The notes below the pieces were generated by a model. It made no database searches and had not been told where the DNA came from. It worked only from the letters and a program-made list of their open reading frames with translations. Shown here piece by piece: positions 58,228 to 64,000 of a stretch of 64,000 nucleotides of DNA. Each line of letters opens with the position of its first letter. Positions within the stretch are counted from its first letter, which is position 1. A program made the translations under genes and the position numbers. This DNA comes from Sepiola atlantica (taxonomy: Eukaryota; Mollusca; Cephalopoda; Sepiida; Sepiolidae): contig OY744525.1 in NCBI GenBank assembly GCA_963556195.1, positions 55,104,946-55,168,945 of the forward strand, given 5' to 3'.

Positions 58228-58397
58228 GATAATTTTTATAAGCAAAACTTATCTCGCAATTTTTTAAAAGCTTTACTCGGATATTTCTTCACTGCGTAAG
58301 ATTTAACTCGCGTTTTTTTTTTGTAAGTTTCACCTCGATTAGTTATCAATAGGAAATCAGTAGGAAATCAATTCTCATTGATAAAAATAAATTACTA

Positions 58398-58428
58398 TTC
58401 CCCCGGGCAATACCGGGTAGCCATGCCA
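58398..58428 (+). repeat. Helitron-type 3' terminal hairpin (tentative)
   Basis: CCCGGGCAATACCGGG followed by TAGCCATGCCAG|T. The hairpin and spacing equal those at 36987-37016 (with CTAG), suggesting ends of one Helitron-like family. The CTRR terminus is changed to CCAG here. Confidence 0.4.
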
Positions 58429-58551
58429 GTTTAAAATACTAAACTTTTCAAACACGAAACGTTAACATTTTAGTAATTTCGAAACATATTGAAATGTGAC
58501 TGAAAGAAAAGAATGAAAGAAGAAACAAATTTGCCATTTCACTGACAATCT

Positions 58552-58603
58552 AGAAAAGTCGAGTCGGTCGCTTTAAAGAAAGAGCGATCGACTCGACTTT
58601 TCT
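58552..58603. repeat. Hairpin with 21-nt arms
   Basis: AGAAAAGTCGAGTCG...CGACTCGACTTTTCT, loop of about 10 nt. No transposon ends were recognised around it. Confidence 0.75.
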
Positions 58604-58898
58604 GAAACATTTGAACGACTTTAGAAAACGTTTGAACACAAATATTAAATATTTGTCAAGAAAAACAAAACAAAATTGCAAACAGAGCATTTGTTATATG
58701 AAAATTAAAAAAAATCATTGAATTAGAAAACAATAAGAAATAATAGTTAATTAATAAATTAACTTTAACAAAACCAATATGCAAATTAGTTAACCATACG
58801 AATCTGATATCACACCTATATAAAGGGTATAGTAAATAAGTTGAATTAATTGGAAGAGGCCGTTTTGACTTTAACGTTCGTGCGAGGAATGGGCCGAA

Positions 58899-58973
<75 letters not shown>

Positions 58974-59767
58974 AGAGAGAGAGAGAGAGAAAAATAATAT
59001 TCCGAGATTTAGAGACTTAGACACTTCCCTTATCTGTTCATCTTGGGTAATGAAATAATTCTCTTTTTTATTTTTGGTAAATTACGGTTTCTTGATTCAG
59101 ATTCGCATAGGAATTCTGGTCTCGGGTCGGTTCGAACTCGCCGCTCAAAGAATTTGACGGCCTGACCCGAGGAAGACGCAAGTTTTTGTCCGAGGAAAAG
59201 ATTTGAACCGAGTATCTCTCTTTCTGCCAAACAATTTCTATCGTGAGAAAGAAAATTCTTTATTTCTCTCTTTTTTCTAAAAGGTAGCTTCTTCATCTTC
59301 TTTTTTATTCAGTGGCGAGACTCTTTGCTCTGAAAGTGAAACTAGATAAGGGTCAGGAGCCGGATCGGTGGTGGCTGGAAGGAGGCTGAGAGATTGGAGG
59401 ATTGATGGTGTCGTGGAAAAAAAGGAAAGAAATCCAAACCTTTGCCTTGCTCCAATCAACCAACATGGCCATCTCTTGAAAACAAGAAAAGTAATTCTAG
59501 CGGAAATAGTTCGAGTCGGGGGTAAATCACTTGGAAAATAGCAAACAAGATTTTGTTGCATTTTTGCTGATTCTTTTTTTGTGACATATTCAATTTTCGT
59601 GACCTTTTGGATTTGGGGGGGGGGCATTTTGTGATTTTTAGATGTTTTGTGAATTTGATATTTTGATTTCTTTGATACCTTTTAATGTTTGCGATTTTTT
59701 GCGACTTTAATCATCTTATTTCTTCTTTTGTTTTTTTGTGACTTATTTCTAATGTTGGAATTTTTTT
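58604..59767. other. No gene; (TA)n-(GA)n at 58900-58990
   Basis: Open minus-strand frames at 59030-59627 show no family resemblance. A G9 run lies near 59618. Confidence 0.4.
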
Positions 59768-60010
59768 AGAATTTGGCTCACAGCCATTTACACACACTGT
59801 AACACGCAAACTCTCACAGAGACGAAATGAACACGCCTACTCAATTTCTTCTTACAGGCAAAACAATTCTTTAACCGAAAACGATCTCGGACTTTTTGAA
59901 CTCTCATTTATTGCCAACACTTTATTTTGCATTGTCTTAACAAGTTGTCAATAAAAAATAATTATGGTTTAACACACATCTGAAGAAAGGAAATGTCTTT
60001 CCCGAAATAT
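59768..60010 (+). repeat. Direct repeat with ribozyme-like 3' end, copy 1
   Basis: About 240 bp repeated at 60440-60680 (CACTGTAACACGCAA, TTGAACTCTCATTTATTG, CAATAAAAAATAATTA). It ends CTGAAGAAAGG...TTTCCCGAAATA, which has CUGANGA, a hairpin and GAAA. Confidence 0.6.
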
Positions 60011-60439
60011 ATTTATTTTTATTGAATAGGAAGAAAACGTGGTTAGTATGTTAAAAGTAGCAGCGGTATCGAATGTTCTTTTTATCTATAGACTGTTAAT
60101 TTGACAAAAGGTCAAATAAGCAGTTTCTTTAAACCAAGCACAGTAGAATAAATATTCATTTAAAATTCTGGCGTGTACTATAAAAACCCAAACCAAGTAG
60201 TTTTTTTTCTTTTTTGCTGTTTTCCTTCCAGAGACAACACACGTGCGTACGTTACAATTCAGCCTAGGTCCTTTGAGACCGAAAGGCGCTCGACAAGATT
60301 ACACACGTGATGAGAAACACACGCGAACTACTAAACATAGCGTCAGCATATACACACTGTTAACCGAACTCTAGCACATAAGTTCGTACATAAACTCTCT
60401 CACAGGCAAAACAGGCACACTAATATAGACACACTTTGA
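60011..60439. other. Spacer between the two direct repeats
   Basis: Contains ACACAC-type microrepeats; nothing else recognised. Confidence 0.4.
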
Positions 60440-60680
60440 CACGCTTATTCCATTTACATACACTGTAACACGCAACCTCGCACGGAGCCAAAATGAACAC
60501 GTCAGCTCAATTTCTCTTTACAGACAAAAAACATTTCTTTAACCGAGAACTATCTTGGACTTTTTGAACTCTCATTTATTGGCAACACTTTATTTTGCAT
60601 TATCTTAACAAGTTTTCAATAAAAAATAATTACGGTTAACACACATCTGAAGAAGGGAAATTTTCTTCCCGAAATATCAT
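60440..60680 (+). repeat. Direct repeat with ribozyme-like 3' end, copy 2
   Basis: Partner of 59768-60010. CTGAAGA (60647-60653), GGGAA...TTCCC hairpin, GAAATATC (from 60671). An unpaired A precedes stem II as in the other Penelope-type motifs in the window. Confidence 0.6.
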
Positions 60681-60726
60681 GTTATACGGAACTTCCATCA
60701 AACCACACTTACACAAGTAAGATTGC

Positions 60727-60763
<37 letters not shown>

Positions 60764-61192
60764 TTAATGACAATATATGTATTAGCATATACTATCAGTA
60801 CCTTTTACTTTGTAGTCTCCTTAAAAGATTCAGCTCGATAATTGTCAATTATTGATAACAGAGCAAATGTAAGTCAGTTCATATTATATTCCAATAACCA
60901 TGGTTTTATTTTATTATTTTTATTTTTTCACATTTCCAAAAAACATAACATTTCTGTGAGATATATTTTTTACGGTCCGTTTCATTTGTCTTGTGCTAAA
61001 CATCGTTTTTATGTCAATATCGTCTCTGCAACACTACAAAATCATCAGAAAAATTCACAAAGAGTAAAAGGTTCTTGGATTAAAGTGTCTTGAAAAAACC
61101 TACATTATACAGTAGTTCATTTTGGGGTGAAAGCAAACAAAAACAAATGAACTGGTGACGTCGTGTGCAATATCGTAAACATTGGTGATACT
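60681..61192. other. No gene; short (TA)n at 60732-60760
   Basis: AT-rich; no supported gene. Confidence 0.4.
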
Positions 61193-61257
61193 ATGGGGTG
61201 CAGTATCCATCGGAACAGATACTACACTTTGATATTGGCCAAAAGGCCAAGAACGCA
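61193..61257 (-). repeat. U2 snRNA head fragment
   Basis: Minus strand GCGTTCTTGGCCTTTTGGC, then TATCAAAGTGTAGTATCTG and TTC: U2 snRNA nt about 4-46 with few changes. It is followed by CGATGGATACTGCAC exactly as at 34324-34338, so both copies share one U2/non-U2 junction. Confidence 0.75.
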
Positions 61258-61262
61258 AGCAT

Positions 61263-61610
61263 TACAAATATTTGGAGAGGCCGTTGCTTTTGATGTAAGC
61301 GTGACACGCAAAATAACACACGCTATCGTATTAATATGTGTCTTCTCGGTCGTCCCCTCCCTACACCCCTTCGATGTAGAAAAAAAATCTTGGAGGTTGG
61401 TTGGGATCGAACTATAAAGCAGTCGGGCCGACGTCGAAAACCGACAACAAAATCCTACGTCGCTAACCGTTGCGCCAAAGAAAAATACTTGTAAATATTG
61501 CGAAAATTAGGTGACTTTAATGCTTTTCCAAATCTAGGTGCGGCACGCATGCGCAGAGCTTTTGATGTAAGCGTGACACACTAACACACACGCTATCGTA
61601 TTAATATATA
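61263..61610. repeat. Short duplication around a SINE
   Basis: TTTTGATGTAAGCGTGACAC and ACACACGCTATCGTATTAAT occur at 61288-61336 and again at 61559-61604. Confidence 0.6.
61398..61482 (-). repeat. tRNA-derived SINE head, minus strand
   Basis: Minus strand TTGGCGCAACGGTTAGCGAC is a good A-box region resembling tRNA-Trp. ATAGTTCGATCCCAACCA is a good B box about 55 nt later. Confidence 0.65.
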
Positions 61611-62099
61611 GAGATATTTCAAAGGGTACCTTTTCCCCTGACGCCACGAGCACAAATTCAGTGAAAGACAATGAAACTATCATGTTTTTCATGGTAAATT
61701 ATCCATTAAAAATAATATTAAAATATATTTTCAAGAAGAAAAACACAGTAGCAAAAATGGTTAATACTAAATTTGTAATGTTATCCGAAAGTCTCCAATA
61801 ATAACTCGCACGGACAACATACAAATATAATATGGTGCATTACTTTAAGTGAACAATGCAATAGGTAGTTACATGTTGGGTAATTGGCTTGTAATGTATA
61901 CGGGGAACGGCCCGTCTATGCTCGTACCCCGTAGTACTCTTTGGTACTAGCATAGTCGTCGTTGATATGTTCATCGGAATAGTTCATTGTATAAGAAAGG
62001 GGGTGTCCGTACTTTTTCTATAACAACTGGAAAATAAAACGAAATATTATGTTTATAATATTTGTAGGCATTCATGCGGTATAGTAAACAGTCGTGACA
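61611..62099. other. No recognised feature
   Basis: AT-rich spacer. Confidence 0.35.
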
Positions 62100-62310
62100 T
62101 CAAAAACAAACAAAATATTCAATAAATTACTTTTACCAACCGCAAGAAAATATATTTTTCTTCCGAGCTGTATATTTTAAAAGCGTGGAAACTGATTGTA
62201 AGATTTATTATCGCTGGATTTATAATCGTCACTTTTACTTAGCCAAACACGAGTAAATAGAAAAATTGCGGTCGATTTTGTTTGAAAATGGCTGCGAATT
62301 TCAGGCATAA
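62100..62310 (+). repeat. Dispersed repeat pair, copy B (partner 53300-53530)
   Basis: See the blocks listed for 53300-53530. Confidence 0.6.
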
Positions 62311-62649
62311 AAGATAGTAAAGAAAGGCTTATCTTACCACAAACACTAAATCTGGTTGGACATATTGGATTTTTAACTTATCCAAATGACAGATATCGAT
62401 GAAATCTTATATTGAAATAAAAACAAACTTTAGAACAGTCTCAGAACTTTAAAACTATGCAGGTCGATAAAGAATGCAAACAAATTGTGTTTGGTAAAAG
62501 TTATTTGTTGTATATATTGTTTTCGATTTATGGTCTATTAACTATACTGCATCAATGTCTATTTTTCAATTTAATGTTTTAGTTTTCCCTATGAGCTTAT
62601 TTCTAAAAAAATAAATCCAGCAACATCTTCAACTCTTATTACATAAAAA
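62311..62649. other. No recognised feature
   Basis: AT-rich spacer before the foldback array. Confidence 0.35.
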
Positions 62650-63805
62650 ACCAACAAGTCAAAAAAGTAACAAAATTAAAATGAAAAAGGTAACAAAAAA
62701 ATAAAATAGTGCTACAAAAATTAAAAAGCTTTTTAATTTTTTTTCAAGTCAAAAAAGTAACAAAATTAAAATGAAAAAGGTGACAAAAATAAAATAGTAC
62801 CTCAAAAATTAAAAAGCGGCTCAACATTTTTATTAAAAAAATGTTCAGACGCTTTTTAATTTTTTTTTCAAGTCAAAAAAGTAACAAAATCAAAATGAAA
62901 AAGGTGACAAAAATAAAATAGTACCTCAAATATTAAAAAGCGGCTCAACATTTTTATTAAAAAAATGTTCAGACGCTTTTTAATTTTTTTTTCAAGTCAA
63001 AAAAGTAACAAAATCAAAATGAAAAAGGTGACAAAAATAAAATAGTACCTCAAATATTAAAAAGCGGCTCAACATTTTTATTAAAAAAATGTTCAGACGC
63101 TTTTTAATTTTTTTTTCAAGTCAAAAAAGTAACAAAATCAAAATGAAAAAGGTGACAAAAATAAAATAGTACCTCAAAAATTAAAAAGCGGCTCAACATT
63201 TTTATTAAAAAAATGTTCAGACGCTTTTTAATTTTTTTTTCAAGTCAAAAAAGTAACAAAATCAAAATGAAAAAGGTAACAAAAATAAAATAGTACCTCA
63301 AATATTAAAAAGCGGCTCAACATTTTTATTAAAAAAATGTTCAGACGCTTTTTAATTTTTTTTTCAAGTCAAAAAAGTAACAAAATCAAAATGAAAAAGG
63401 TGACAAAAATAAAATAGTACCTCAAAAATTAAAAAGCGGCTCAACATTTTTATTAAAAAAATGTTCAGACGCTTTTTAATTTTTTTTTCAAGTCAAAAAA
63501 GTAACAAAATCAAAATGAAAAAGGTGACAAAAATAAAATAGTACCTCAAATATTAAAAAGCGGCTCAACATTTTTATTAAAAAAATGTTCAGACGCTTTT
63601 TAAAAAAAATTTTCAAGTCAAAAAAGTAACAAAATTAAAATGAAAAAGGTGACAAAAATAAAACAGTACCTCAAATATTAAAAAGCGGCTCAACATTTTT
63701 TTATTAAAAATGTTGAGCCGCTTTTTAATTTTTGAGACACTATTTTCTTTTTCTTTGACACTTTTTCTTTTTTAATTGTGTTACTTTTTTTACTTGTTGG
63801 TTACA
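62650..63805. mobile_element. Foldback-type array: 124-bp units closed by an inverted copy
   Basis: Units begin CAAGTCAAAAAAGTAAC at 62657, 62745, 62869, 62993, 63117, 63241, 63365, 63489 and 63614; the spacing is 124 bp for six intervals, 88 for the first and 125 for the last. Each full unit holds an imperfect palindrome (GCGGCTCAACATTTTT ... AAAATGTTCAGACGC). The last unit is followed at about 63708-63803 by one inverted copy ending TTACTTGTTGGTT, the complement of the left end AACCAACAAGT (62651). So the block is bounded by inverted termini, as in Foldback elements. Confidence 0.85.
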
Positions 63806-64000
63806 AAAAAATTCAAGTCACCAAAAATGTCAAAAAATTCGTAAAAAATCAAAAAGTTACAAAAAAGTAAAAAAACGCCACACCATTTTGTCATTATACA
63901 TCTAGTTTTTGGTTTGCCATTTCTTCTATTTTAATATGCCATTTCGTAGCGCGAGATTATTTCAGACGAAGAGGAAAAGGGGGAGTGATTCCACTTGGCG
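63806..64000. other. No recognised feature
   Basis: A-rich then mixed sequence to the window end; a few more CAAGTCA and AAAAAGT motifs are probably decayed array units. Confidence 0.4.

Overview
The window looks like AT-rich intergenic or intronic DNA from an invertebrate animal. A mollusc, perhaps a cephalopod, is my best guess. That rests on the mix of Penelope-like elements, LINEs with CR1/Jockey-, RTE- and R2-like C-termini, mariners, tRNA- and snRNA-headed short elements, and very many long (TA)n microsatellites. I see no host protein-coding exon I can defend and no bacterial-type operon. Nearly all reading frames longer than 60 codons are microsatellite translations (Tyr-Ile runs, Arg-Glu runs) or pieces of retrotransposons.

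Layout. 1-7.9 kb holds an R2-like LINE tail, an RTE-like LINE 3' end, short hairpin elements and a 430-bp inverted-repeat element. 8.0-9.3 kb is a complete but frameshifted mariner with both inverted termini and a TA target duplication. 9.8-23.4 kb holds a second mariner remnant, LINE 3' ends on both strands, tRNA-headed SINEs, a 36-bp minisatellite, a 525-bp inverted-repeat transposon and a U2-snRNA-related 63-bp minisatellite. 23.5-28.2 kb has a 5S-rRNA-like repeat and two Penelope-like elements arranged head to head around a perfect palindrome. 29.2-32.3 kb is a very young, non-autonomous LTR retrotransposon on the minus strand with LTRs that read as identical. 34-35 kb has a SINE-like element with a U2 snRNA head, followed by a foldback element whose loop is a complete hammerhead ribozyme fold. 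40.2-42.1 kb is an R2-like LINE interrupted by two other LINE fragments. 45.8-47.2 kb is a decayed minus-strand mariner. 47.6-50.1 kb holds three more palindromic elements. 52.1-53.3 kb is a kilobase-long polypyrimidine tract. 54.3-56 kb is another reverse transcriptase remnant. 56.5-61.5 kb repeats the U2-headed element and U2-related minisatellite. 62.65-63.8 kb is a foldback array of 124-bp units closed by an inverted copy.

The most interesting signal is a modular family: a conserved module of about 65-90 bp containing TATAAAAAGTGCTCAATA, then a palindrome, then (TA)n. There are five copies, and one carries an intact type I hammerhead core at the tip of a perfect 31-bp stem. The second is the group of U2 snRNA-derived repeats: two copies share the same U2/non-U2 junction, one of them joined to a body that recurs elsewhere without the head, and related minisatellites carry the U2 branch-point-recognition segment. 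All calls were made by eye; no alignment or folding program was run.
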